This document shows, in pieces, positions 18,304 through 23,716 of a stretch of DNA of 24,530 nucleotides. Numbering within the stretch: the stretch's first letter is position 1; each line of letters starts with the position of its first letter. Source of the stretch: a virus; IMG/VR virus record IMGVR_UViG_3300028844_003127, positions 1 to 24,530 of that record. One strand, written 5' to 3'. Made by a program: the position numbers and the translations under genes. The notes under the pieces are model-generated. The model did no database searches and was not told where the DNA came from. It saw only the letters and a program-made list of their open reading frames with translations.

Positions 18304-18542
18304 TCTATTTTATCTATTCTCATAAACCTTCTGACTTTTCTGCATAGTATTCTAGTTTTCATAGTGCTATCTACTTTTAGTAATGCAGTCATAACTCTTT
18401 CTAATAATATAGCGCAGGCATCGTCTGGATTTTCAGCTTCTAAGATATATAAAGAAAAAGGTAGCCTATATTCTCTTAAAGAATACTTTTCCATTTCTAG
18501 GTATAAATCAGACAAATCTATTGATAATCTATAGTTGGGCAT
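18294..18542 (-). CDS. Unknown small protein
   Basis: 82 aa from ATG 18542, overlapping the dehydratase gene by 14 nt and the HNH gene by 10 nt. It is a mixed alpha/beta protein with a basic C-terminal segment (residues about 60-78: KTRILCRKVRRFMR). I recognise no domain. The tight overlaps on both sides support that it is real. Confidence 0.7.
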   Translation of the reverse strand: MPNYRLSIDLSDLYLEMEKYSLREYRLPFSLYILEAENPDDACAILLERVMTALLKVDSTMKTRILCRKVRRFMRIDKIECL

Positions 18543-19572
18543 CCAGCATCATTTTAACCAATCCTTGTAAATTGCATTCAGGTTTCCAGCCTAGTTGTTT
18601 TTTTGCTTTAGAACAATCTCCTCTAAGGTATTCTACTTCGCAAGGTCTGTAGAATTCTTTGTCTATTACTATAAATCTACGCCAATTTTCTAGTCCAGCG
18701 TAGGTAAATGATTCTTCTAAGAAATCTTCTATAGTATGTGTTTTTCCAGTACAGATAACGTAATCATCTGGTATCTCTTGTTGTAACATAAGCCACTTAG
18801 CTTTTACGTAATCGCCTGCATACCCCCAATCTCTTGAAGCTTTCAGATTCCCAAGTCGCAGTTTAGGGAAACTTTCTCTGTGGATTACTATTCTGTCTTC
18901 TGTAAAATCTATTGGAAAGTCATCGAGCGAAGTGTATGATAACCATTTTTTAAAATTAGCTATCCAAGTTATGATTTTCTGCGTGACAAAGTTCTCACCC
19001 CTTCGCGGTCCTTCATGATTAAAAAGAATACCAGAACTAGCATGAAGCCCGTAAGCATCCCTAAATATACGAACAGCGTGATGGGAAGCAGTTTTAGCGA
19101 TTGCATAGGGAGAATTGGGCATAAGTTTAGTTTGTTCATTTTGATATTTTACTCCATTATTATCTACATCATAAGTACTACCAAACATCTCGCTAGAAGA
19201 GGCTTGATAGAACTTAACGCGATCCATCTTTAAATCTACTAGAGACTGTAGCAAGTTTAAGCATCCTTTGCCAGTAACATCCCAAGTCAATGCTGGTTGT
19301 TTAAAGGAAGTTCCTACATGCGACTGTGCCGCTAGATTATAGACTTCATCTACATTATCGTTATCTTTGAATATATTCATCACACTACTAACATCTGTGA
19401 TATCCCCTTCGACCAGCTTGAAGTTTGGATTGTCTATTTGATGTTTTATACGTTGTCCAGTGTCTACACTGCATCTTCTAGCTATACCTATAACTTTATA
19501 ATTCTTTTCAAGGAGAAGGTCTGCAAGATGGCTTCCATCCTGTCCCGTTACCCCAGTTATGATTGCTTTCAT
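18529..19572 (-). CDS. gmd: GDP-mannose 4,6-dehydratase
   Basis: 347 aa, full length for the family. It has the Rossmann motif GVTGQDG at 7-13, ARR at 31-33, the catalytic Ser/Glu loop SSSEMFG at 125-131, the YxxxK pair Tyr156/Lys160, and the family signature NHEGPRRGENFVTQKI. It converts GDP-mannose to GDP-4-keto-6-deoxymannose, the precursor of GDP-fucose, rhamnose or perosamine. No fucose synthase or rhamnose reductase follows in this window, so the next step must come from the host or from elsewhere in the phage. The gene is known as an auxiliary gene in marine myoviruses. It starts inside the end of the sulfotransferase gene. Confidence 0.95.
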   Translation of the reverse strand: MKAIITGVTGQDGSHLADLLLEKNYKVIGIARRCSVDTGQRIKHQIDNPNFKLVEGDITDVSSVMNIFKDNDNVDEVYNLAAQSHVGTSFKQPALTWDVTGKGCLNLLQSLVDLKMDRVKFYQASSSEMFGSTYDVDNNGVKYQNEQTKLMPNSPYAIAKTASHHAVRIFRDAYGLHASSGILFNHEGPRRGENFVTQKIITWIANFKKWLSYTSLDDFPIDFTEDRIVIHRESFPKLRLGNLKASRDWGYAGDYVKAKWLMLQQEIPDDYVICTGKTHTIEDFLEESFTYAGLENWRRFIVIDKEFYRPCEVEYLRGDCSKAKKQLGWKPECNLQGLVKMMLDAQL

Positions 19573-20128
19573 AATCGCCTTTCTTTACTTTGTTATATAA
19601 TAAATAATCTCTCTCGTAGTTTTTCCAAAGATACTGTAATGAACTATTAGAATATTTAAATTCTCTTTTCCTCGATTGATTCACTCGACCCGCACTCAGT
19701 TCTAATCCCAGCTCACGAAAACCTTGATCCAAATCCTCCATTAGTATAATCTTATATGGATTATCGACCCAATCTGTTTGAGGTTGAAACACCCAATCAG
19801 TTGCTATCCTACGTCCGTTTAAAGTGTGGAAATGAGGTTGTGGCCTCCAGACTTTACATGTTTCTCTTTGTCCTTCTAATACTGCTTGTATGAACATTTC
19901 AGGGTCTTTGTATTTAGTATTTTTGGCATAATGTTGTGTCACATAGAAAAATGCAGAAGTAAAACGCTCTGTTGGCTCCCTTATAACTACGACCTGTTTT
20001 AAATCTTTTGGTATATTATTGAATATAACTCCATGATCAAATATTCTAAACTTTGGATTATTCCCGATAGCCTTCTTTATAGACATACCAGCACACTTAG
20101 GTATATGTATAAATGCGTATTCATTCAT
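19508..20128 (-). CDS. Sulfotransferase-family protein
   Basis: 206 aa from ATG 20128, which overlaps the stop of the 32-aa upstream gene as ATGA. A longer frame from 20191 has no SD and would run through that gene. The PAPS 5'-phosphosulfate loop appears as IPKCAGMS at 9-16 and the 3'-phosphate motif as Arg50...Ser58 in VIREPTERFTSAFF, matching carbohydrate sulfotransferase families. It would move sulfate from PAPS to a glycan. It overlaps gmd by 65 nt at its 3' end, an unusually long overlap here. The tail after about residue 190 may be poorly conserved. The acceptor is unknown. Confidence 0.85.
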   Translation of the reverse strand: MNEYAFIHIPKCAGMSIKKAIGNNPKFRIFDHGVIFNNIPKDLKQVVVIREPTERFTSAFFYVTQHYAKNTKYKDPEMFIQAVLEGQRETCKVWRPQPHFHTLNGRRIATDWVFQPQTDWVDNPYKIILMEDLDQGFRELGLELSAGRVNQSRKREFKYSNSSLQYLWKNYERDYLLYNKVKKGDYESNHNWGNGTGWKPSCRPSP

Positions 20129-20223
20129 TTTGTGTTCTTTACTATAAAATAAACTATGGACAATTCTACTGACAACGCTACTAACCAACATGGTATGATA
20201 ACCAACAATGATTCCGCGCCCAT
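20125..20223 (-). CDS. 32-aa single-pass membrane microprotein
   Basis: ATG at 20223 follows AAAGGATTAAT. The frame encodes a protein with a hydrophobic core at about residues 6-28, one Glu at 20, and a Lys-rich end. The TGA stop overlaps the sulfotransferase ATG (ATGA), so it could be a coupling peptide or a partner of that enzyme. Nothing else explains this gap. The frame is short, so some risk of chance remains. Confidence 0.55.
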   Translation of the reverse strand: MGAESLLVIIPCWLVALSVELSIVYFIVKNTK

Positions 20224-20262
20224 ATTAATCCTTTACTGTATCAGGTGTGAGAAAGGGTTGAT

Positions 20263-20856
20263 CTATAGTTCCATCGTCGTATTGATGTAACTCAGCGAGA
20301 CGTTCTTGCTTAACATACTTGCCTTCTTAGCCTGCAACTCTCTGTAATCACGATTTAAGCTCTCCTGCGATGCCCTCAGAGAAGCCACCTGTCTTTCTAA
20401 GTTAATAATATAATCATGGTCTTGTTGATCTTTGTCTCTAGATCTTTCGTCTTTAACCATAGTATCGTAAGTATTAATCTGTTCTATATTGTCTTTGTTA
20501 CCTTTGAGGCATCTATTCATCAATAACTCCAGCTTGATCACATCGACTACTTGGAGTTCTTCTGTAGGAAAGACATCATCCTTAAACTGTGATATAATAC
20601 GAGACCAGTGATATTTGAATAATTCTAATTCTGAATCGGTAAACTGTGCTTCTAGTTCAATCCAATAGGGACGATCTTCTAGTGAATATGCGGCGATTTC
20701 AATATTACTTAAACCTACTTTTAAGTGTTTCTTTATATAATCCTCAATAGCCTTTGTACTACGATCTAGTTGCTTTGCTATATCCTCTACGGGGAGACTA
20801 TCTACGAAGCGTGATATAGTACGTCTTTCATCATCAGAGATTCTACCCTTACGCAT
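20263..20856 (-). CDS. HTH / coiled-coil protein, possible small terminase
   Basis: 197 aa from ATG 20856 with GGAGG 9 nt upstream. Residues about 6-45 form a helix-turn-helix of the homeodomain/sigma-4 type (EDIAKQLDRSTKAIEDYI). Residues 62-117 are a conserved-looking helical block (QFTDSELELF ... TEELQVVDVIKLELLMNRCL). Residues about 140-180 are a coiled coil. HTH plus oligomerising helices is the plan of small terminase subunits, and no other candidate is present near terL, though terL is about 3.4 kb away. Alternative: a transcription regulator paired with the sigma factor it overlaps by 8 nt. Confidence 0.8.
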   Translation of the reverse strand: MRKGRISDDERRTISRFVDSLPVEDIAKQLDRSTKAIEDYIKKHLKVGLSNIEIAAYSLEDRPYWIELEAQFTDSELELFKYHWSRIISQFKDDVFPTEELQVVDVIKLELLMNRCLKGNKDNIEQINTYDTMVKDERSRDKDQQDHDYIINLERQVASLRASQESLNRDYRELQAKKASMLSKNVSLSYINTTMEL

Positions 20857-21337
20857 AGCCTTTATCCTCCAATAATTGACGTATATAATCTAATACATCT
20901 AATCTACGTTTCTTAGGTATATATATGTTATTCATAATCTTTAAGTAATCAGCTCTCATATGGGGTGGAAGCTCTGTATCTATAATATCAGTAATCTCAT
21001 CTAAGTGTTCATGACGATTAGCCTTTTCATCACAAACCAAGTTTTCAAAGACAAGCTGTTTAGGAGAAAGAACTCTACGTTTATCTTCAGATGACTTAGT
21101 AAAATTATTATCTCTAATAAAATTCTTAAGTCTATTAGATAGATTGACAGAAAGGAAGTTCTCTAGTGGGCGCTTTTGGTCGTAACGTTCAAGAGCTTCG
21201 TAACATATAATAAAAGCCTCTTGTTTTATATCATCAATATCATACCCGTGGAATGTATACTTAGGGGCAATACGATTAATAACAAGAGTAATTTTATCAA
21301 CAACCTCCTGTTCACTTAAATTTTTAGGTATCTTCAT
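20849..21337 (-). CDS. Sigma-70-family factor, region 2 only (T4 gp55-like late sigma)
   Basis: 162 aa. Residues about 30-76 form sigma region 2: GYDIDDIKQEAFIICYEALERYD (split here as GYDIDDIKQEAF and IICYEALERYD), then LENFLSVNLSNRLKNFIRD for -10 recognition. No region 4 is present, as in T4 gp55 (185 aa), which reads late promoters made of a -10 element alone. Inference: it redirects host RNA polymerase to the leftward structural genes. It overlaps both neighbours by a few bases. Confidence 0.82.
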   Translation of the reverse strand: MKIPKNLSEQEVVDKITLVINRIAPKYTFHGYDIDDIKQEAFIICYEALERYDQKRPLENFLSVNLSNRLKNFIRDNNFTKSSEDKRRVLSPKQLVFENLVCDEKANRHEHLDEITDIIDTELPPHMRADYLKIMNNIYIPKKRRLDVLDYIRQLLEDKGYA

Positions 21338-22046
21338 CTACTAGCCTTTTCCATACTTCTCCGTCAAAGAATTTTAAAGACTTGGTTTTACTGTCATAGA
21401 CAATAGAACCTTCAACCTCTTTGGGCTTTTTAGGAGCAGTAAGGACGAGCTGAGTAAGTGAGAGTTGAGTTACCTTTTTGAATAGTTCAGTGAAAGATAT
21501 GTTGCGAATTGAACCCTTGATTCTTCCAATCAGAGAGTTTTCCTTCACATAGAGTGGGTTAAATGGGGAATTTACATCAGTGTATACAATTACATGTGGA
21601 TCTATAGTTACCTCTTGGTATCGTTCTGGAAACATAGAAGATATAAGAATTTTAGAGCTTGTGTTCCAGTTATCACATAGTACAGTCTGAGGGACATTAA
21701 TATTGCTAGTACTTCCATTCTCATCTGCAAATGTAAAAGGAAAAGTTCTCTCCAAAACTATACCTTCAGGACTGTCTAGCAGCCTACCTAAGCCAGCCTC
21801 TCCACAGAGTGGTTTGTTGCCATCAAATCTTTCTAAGCGATAATAAAACCGACATTTTAATCCAAGCTCTTTTTGAAGAGTAGACCACGCATCATCTGGT
21901 AAATCTGAACCTAGCTGTTGTGATTTTATAAATTCTAAGGGCGGTCCAGAATCATCAATAAGTAAATTGTCAGTTTCAGGTAATGGTTTGGCTAAATCAA
22001 CTGTCTGTTTGTTCGATATCTTTAGTGGTAGTTCCGTTAACGTCAT
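21324..22046 (-). CDS. Unknown 240-aa protein with fibre-like C-terminal motif
   Basis: 240 aa from ATG 22046 with AGGAG upstream. It overlaps the sigma gene by 14 nt and the 58-aa gene upstream by 50 nt. The body is unrecognised, mostly beta with several Pro and Asn. The C-terminus carries EGSIVYDSKTKSLKFFDGEVW, close to the G-x-I-V-Y-D-x-x-T-x-x-L-K-F-Y-x-G-x-x-W motif often seen in virion fibre or tail proteins. A structural role is possible but the location beside regulators is odd. Confidence 0.72.
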   Translation of the reverse strand: MTLTELPLKISNKQTVDLAKPLPETDNLLIDDSGPPLEFIKSQQLGSDLPDDAWSTLQKELGLKCRFYYRLERFDGNKPLCGEAGLGRLLDSPEGIVLERTFPFTFADENGSTSNINVPQTVLCDNWNTSSKILISSMFPERYQEVTIDPHVIVYTDVNSPFNPLYVKENSLIGRIKGSIRNISFTELFKKVTQLSLTQLVLTAPKKPKEVEGSIVYDSKTKSLKFFDGEVWKRLVDEDT

Positions 22047-22173
22047 CTATTAGCTCTCCTAAACTTTTGTCCTTTGACTGTAAATCCGACATTATAGATT
22101 CATGTAGATTGGCGGTTGCTCTACAATGCAATTCACAATGTAATTGTTTCGCTTCGTTTTTGTCTGTATTCAT
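21997..22173 (-). CDS. Unknown 58-aa protein, first gene of leftward unit
   Basis: ATG 22173 is chosen because AAGGAG lies 7 nt upstream; an earlier ATG at 22200 falls in the promoter. The protein is small, charged and mostly helical, with a Cys/His pair pattern in LHCELHC that could bind metal. The 3' end overlaps the next gene by 50 nt. No family recognised. Confidence 0.62.
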   Translation of the reverse strand: MNTDKNEAKQLHCELHCRATANLHESIMSDLQSKDKSLGELIDDVNGTTTKDIEQTDS

Positions 22174-22189
22174 AATATTCTCCTTCTGC

Positions 22190-22201
22190 ATATTATACAC
22201 T
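22190..22201 (-). promoter_or_regulatory. Candidate late promoter, GTGTATA motif copy 4
   Basis: Leftward AGTGTATAATAT in front of the first leftward gene. It is embedded in the sigma-70-like promoter listed separately, so the same -10 box could serve both polymerase forms. Confidence 0.4.
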
Positions 22202-22221
22202 CCATTTGCGAATAATTACAA
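22192..22221 (-). promoter_or_regulatory. Sigma-70-like leftward promoter
   Basis: Leftward -35 TTGTAA (22221-22216), 18-nt spacer, -10 TATAAT (22197-22192). The expected start near 22185 would leave only about 12 nt before ATG 22173, so the SD AAGGAG would sit at the very 5' end of the transcript. Confidence 0.55.
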
Positions 22222-22295
22222 GCTTTCCGGGGCTTATCGAGGGAGATTGGGTAATACATTTACATTTGATTTTTTTATTGTTTATGGACCACCCC

Positions 22296-22315
22296 GCGTT
22301 TTTCGTGCCAAACGC
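22296..22315. repeat. Inverted repeat GCGTTT/AAACGC
   Basis: GCGTTT at 22296-22301 and AAACGC at 22310-22315 form 6-bp arms with an 8-nt loop. It overlaps the left member of the long-range CGTGCCAAACG pair. Confidence 0.5.
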
Positions 22316-22358
22316 ACACCAAATTCTCTGAAGATAAAACTACCCCGGCGGCGTGGCT

Positions 22359-22385
22359 GTAAGTCGTTACCAGCAAAGGACTTAC
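22359..22385 (+). repeat. GTAAGTCGTTACC hairpin element, copy 1
   Basis: GTAAGTC (22359-22365) and GACTTAC (22379-22385) are perfect 7-bp arms. The first 13 bases, GTAAGTCGTTACC, recur exactly at 23587-23599 in another hairpin, so this is a small repeat family rather than a lone palindrome. Confidence 0.75.
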
Positions 22386-22425
22386 GAGCGATGTAAGCAA
22401 ACATTCTCATAATGCGACCAACCAT

Positions 22426-22443
22426 AGTGTACAAGCGTACACT
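22426..22443. promoter_or_regulatory. Palindromic operator candidate AGTGTAC-N4-GTACACT
   Basis: Perfect 7-bp arms with a 4-nt AAGC centre. The size and symmetry suit a dimeric helix-turn-helix repressor. It is 6 bp from the first GCATTWTGCA box. Confidence 0.55.
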
Positions 22444-22448
22444 GTGTA

Positions 22449-22489
22449 GCATTTTGCATTGCATTATGCAAAGAATGTAGCATTATGCA
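22449..22489. repeat. Three GCATTWTGCA boxes (iteron-like)
   Basis: GCATTTTGCA at 22449-22458, GCATTATGCA at 22461-22470 and GCATTATGCA at 22480-22489. Each is close to a palindrome (GCAT-N-ATGC in copies 2 and 3). All are in the same orientation, with starts 12 and 19 bp apart. Binding sites for a repressor or an initiator are the likely reading. Confidence 0.65.
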
Positions 22490-22519
22490 CACGCTGTCTA
22501 ATAATGAGAATACGAATAT

Positions 22520-22535
22520 CCCTATATTTATAGGG
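22520..22535. repeat. AT-rich hairpin CCCTATA-TT-TATAGGG
   Basis: Perfect 7-bp arms with a 2-nt loop just upstream of the rightward promoter. No T tract of terminator type directly follows on either strand, so an operator is more likely than a terminator. Confidence 0.5.
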
Positions 22536-22552
22536 TTAAAATAATTTCACGT

Positions 22553-22580
22553 TTGGCACGCCAATTGCATTATATATAAG
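22553..22580 (+). promoter_or_regulatory. Rightward promoter 1 with overlapping operator
   Basis: -35 TTGGCA (22553-22558), 16-nt spacer, -10 TATAAG (22575-22580), about 36 nt before ATG 22616. The perfect palindrome TTGGC-AC-GCCAA (22553-22564) covers the -35 box, so a repressor there would block polymerase. Confidence 0.6.
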
Positions 22581-22615
22581 TATAAGAAACAAGTTACTCT
22601 ATAAGGAAAATTAAA

Positions 22616-22792
22616 ATGTCAAACAATTTTGAAATCTATTACACTTCCGATTGCTGTGGTTCTAGCGTACATTCTGACGCTGACATCTGCCCTACTTGCT
22701 ACGAACATTGTGAGGTTATTGAGGAGCGTGTAGATTATGACGATTCCGAAGCTGTACACGCCGCCCAAGGATTAGACTATTTTTGCGGTTGA
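22616..22792 (+). CDS. Cys-rich zinc-ribbon-like microprotein, copy A
   Basis: 58 aa from ATG 22616 with AAGGA upstream. Cys13-Cys14-Gly and Cys25-Pro-Thr-Cys28, followed by His31 and Cys32, suggest a small zinc knuckle; the C-terminal half is acidic. It is about 69% identical (40 of 58 positions) to the protein at 23950-24129, so the two are paralogs. Possible roles are binding to a host or phage protein, or a regulatory factor in early infection; no function is established. The stop codon overlaps the -35 box of the next promoter. Confidence 0.85.
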   Translation: MSNNFEIYYTSDCCGSSVHSDADICPTCYEHCEVIEERVDYDDSEAVHAAQGLDYFCG

Positions 22793-22817
22793 CACATTAA
22801 AGTTTTTATTGTAGAAT
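22789..22817 (+). promoter_or_regulatory. Rightward promoter 2, -35 on a stop codon
   Basis: -35 TTGACA (22789-22794) overlaps the TGA of the gene before it; 17-nt spacer; -10 TAGAAT (22812-22817). Downstream comes ATGTCGATATA, shared with promoter 3. The ATG at 22846 follows with AAGGAG. Confidence 0.8.
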
Positions 22818-22845
22818 GTCGATATAGATATTAAGGAGAAAAACA

Positions 22846-22980
22846 ATGTACAATTTTGAACACTTTGCAGAGCTAGAACAATACGAAGCACGGGCAGAAT
22901 ATGAGGCTTGGCTTGACGAGCAAGATGATAACATGGTAAGATTGCACGAACAGGAAATGTCGCCGGAGGTAGTAGAATGA
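22846..22980 (+). CDS. Small acidic unknown protein
   Basis: 44 aa from ATG 22846 with AAGGAG 10 nt upstream and its own promoter. Rich in Glu, Ala and Tyr, predicted helical throughout. The stop overlaps the next start (ATGA), so the two are probably translated together. No family recognised. Confidence 0.7.
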   Translation: MYNFEHFAELEQYEARAEYEAWLDEQDDNMVRLHEQEMSPEVVE

Positions 22981-23147
22981 ACGAATACAAACCAACATCT
23001 TTATACGCATATCTGTACAAAGTGCTTGACAAGTTCAGCACAGATAAGTTACAATGCTATTTGTTGGCCTGTCAGGAAGAACAAGAACTTGACGGTGTGA
23101 GTGTAGCCGCGAACATATTACGATTACGATTTATCAACGGAGAATAA
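22977..23147 (+). CDS. Unknown 56-aa protein
   Basis: ATG 22977 overlaps the previous TGA and is preceded by GGAGG inside the upstream gene. Mostly helical, with Cys27 and Cys32 and a basic LRLRF segment near the end. No domain recognised. The ordered SD and stop/start overlap make it a credible gene despite its size. Confidence 0.68.
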   Translation: MNEYKPTSLYAYLYKVLDKFSTDKLQCYLLACQEEQELDGVSVAANILRLRFINGE

Positions 23148-23149
23148 TC

Positions 23150-23347
23150 ATGAGCATTTTTGACCGACCTGATTTTGACGAGATGTTCCACAATGCAATC
23201 TATAACAGTCGTGAGGATGTTGTTGATGCGGTCGATGTTGATTTAGACAGTGATGATTGGGATGATGACAGACAACCAACACACTACGAAGAATGTCAGG
23301 ATTTATATGGTGGTGATGATTACATAGAACAATGGGAGATAGAATAA
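23150..23347 (+). CDS. Highly acidic unknown protein (possible DNA mimic)
   Basis: 65 aa, 2 nt after the previous stop, with GGAG upstream. About a third of residues are Asp or Glu, with an Asp-rich run near residues 24-40 (VDAVDVDLDSDDWDDD). Small acidic phage proteins sometimes mimic DNA and inhibit host enzymes; that is an analogy, not evidence. The stop overlaps the next start as TAATG. Confidence 0.75.
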   Translation: MSIFDRPDFDEMFHNAIYNSREDVVDAVDVDLDSDDWDDDRQPTHYEECQDLYGGDDYIEQWEIE

Positions 23348-23535
23348 TGGGATTAATTGAATTAGATTTTCAGTCTATCGTTATAGGATATATGATAGGC
23401 GTGGCGTTGATGTGGTCAATTTGTGAAACGTTCTATGGAGAGAACAATGAACAGAGAACAGAAAAGGATTCTAAGAATACTCGGCCTCGCTATGATCGCA
23501 GGTATCATATGCTGTACGGTGATCCACCTGAATGA
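23347..23535 (+). CDS. Small single-pass membrane protein
   Basis: 62 aa from ATG 23347, chosen over an in-frame ATG at 23332 because GGGAGAT lies just upstream and the start overlaps the preceding stop. One hydrophobic segment at about residues 11-27 (IVIGYMIGVALMWSICE) is followed by a charged, basic-rich tail that probably lies in the cytoplasm. Its last 89 nt are overlapped by another membrane protein in a different frame. Confidence 0.72.
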   Translation: MGLIELDFQSIVIGYMIGVALMWSICETFYGENNEQRTEKDSKNTRPRYDRRYHMLYGDPPE

Positions 23536-23578
23536 ATGCCCGCCTGAAATCCCATGCTTTGATATGCCCAAGCAATAG
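23447..23578 (+). CDS. Overlapping 43-aa membrane protein
   Basis: ATG 23447 follows GGAGAGAACA. The N-terminus is basic (NREQKRILR), then a hydrophobic segment at about 11-27, then a short Cys/Pro-rich tail (Cys31, Cys37) likely outside the membrane. It starts inside the previous gene in another frame. The layout recalls the nested Rz/Rz1 lysis genes, but no lipobox is present, so I do not call it a spanin. Confidence 0.62.
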   Translation: MNREQKRILRILGLAMIAGIICCTVIHLNECPPEIPCFDMPKQ

Positions 23579-23585
23579 CATCGGT

Positions 23586-23621
23586 CGTAAGTCGTTACCC
23601 AGTAAGGGTTTACGGCTTGCG
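23586..23621 (+). repeat. GTAAGTCGTTACC hairpin element, copy 2
   Basis: CGTAAGTCGTTACCC (23586-23600), loop AGTAA, then GGGTTTACGGCTTGCG (23606-23621). The arms pair along about 14 positions with G-U wobbles at two sites, one mismatch and one bulge. Wobbles pair only in the + strand RNA, so the structure is probably kept at RNA level. No T tract follows. It lies 8 nt after the 43-aa membrane gene. Confidence 0.75.
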
Positions 23622-23637
23622 GGGCGGGGCAAAACCT

Positions 23638-23716
23638 ATGCCAAAGAATATTATGTATTACCTAAAGTATTCCCGTAGGGATGCCGATATATATAGTATA
23701 GAAAGAGGGTATTTAG
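23638..23716 (+). other. Weak upstream frame and degenerate promoter module
   Basis: An ATG at 23638 opens a 43-aa frame ending at 23769 that overlaps the next gene in another frame and has no SD. The same stretch contains TAAAGT ... GTAGGGATGCCGATATA, which resembles promoters 2 and 3 (TAAAGT ... GTAGAATGTCGATATA) but lacks a good -35 box. Either reading is weak. Confidence 0.35.

Larger units (their letters stand above)
22403..22511. repeat. Inverted pair ATTCTCAT / ATGAGAAT enclosing operator-like boxes
   Basis: Perfect 8-bp arms at 22403-22410 and 22504-22511 enclose the 7-bp palindrome and the three GCATTWTGCA boxes, giving a 109-bp module with outer and inner symmetry. Confidence 0.5.
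22304..22560. repeat. Long-range 11-bp inverted pair CGTGCCAAACG / CGTTTGGCACG
   Basis: A perfect 11-bp match in opposite orientation at 22304-22314 and 22550-22560 brackets the control region. The right copy lies on the -35 box of the rightward promoter, so a shared DNA-binding protein with looping is possible. Confidence 0.55.
22201..22615. other. Gene-free divergent control region, origin candidate
   Basis: About 415 bp with no convincing gene on either strand, between the leftward and rightward units. It holds, in order, a 6-bp hairpin (22296-22315), an 11-bp inverted repeat pair (22304/22550), a GTAAGTC hairpin (22359-22385), an 8-bp inverted pair (22403/22504), a 7-bp palindrome (22426-22443), three GCATTWTGCA boxes, an AT-rich hairpin (22520-22535) and the first rightward promoter. 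This density of symmetric sites suggests repressor or replication-initiator binding. Origin function is only a hypothesis. Confidence 0.6.

Noticed and set aside
20129-20191. 21-residue N-terminal extension of the sulfotransferase
   Set aside because: No SD, and a coupled microprotein in another frame explains the stretch; the sulfate-binding loop lies just after ATG 20128.
22282-22464. Leftward 60-codon frame in the control region
   Set aside because: No SD, basic low-quality composition, and it covers the inverted-repeat elements.
23586-23621. Rho-independent terminator for the early genes
   Set aside because: Stable hairpin but followed by G/C-rich sequence with no T tract, and genes continue downstream.
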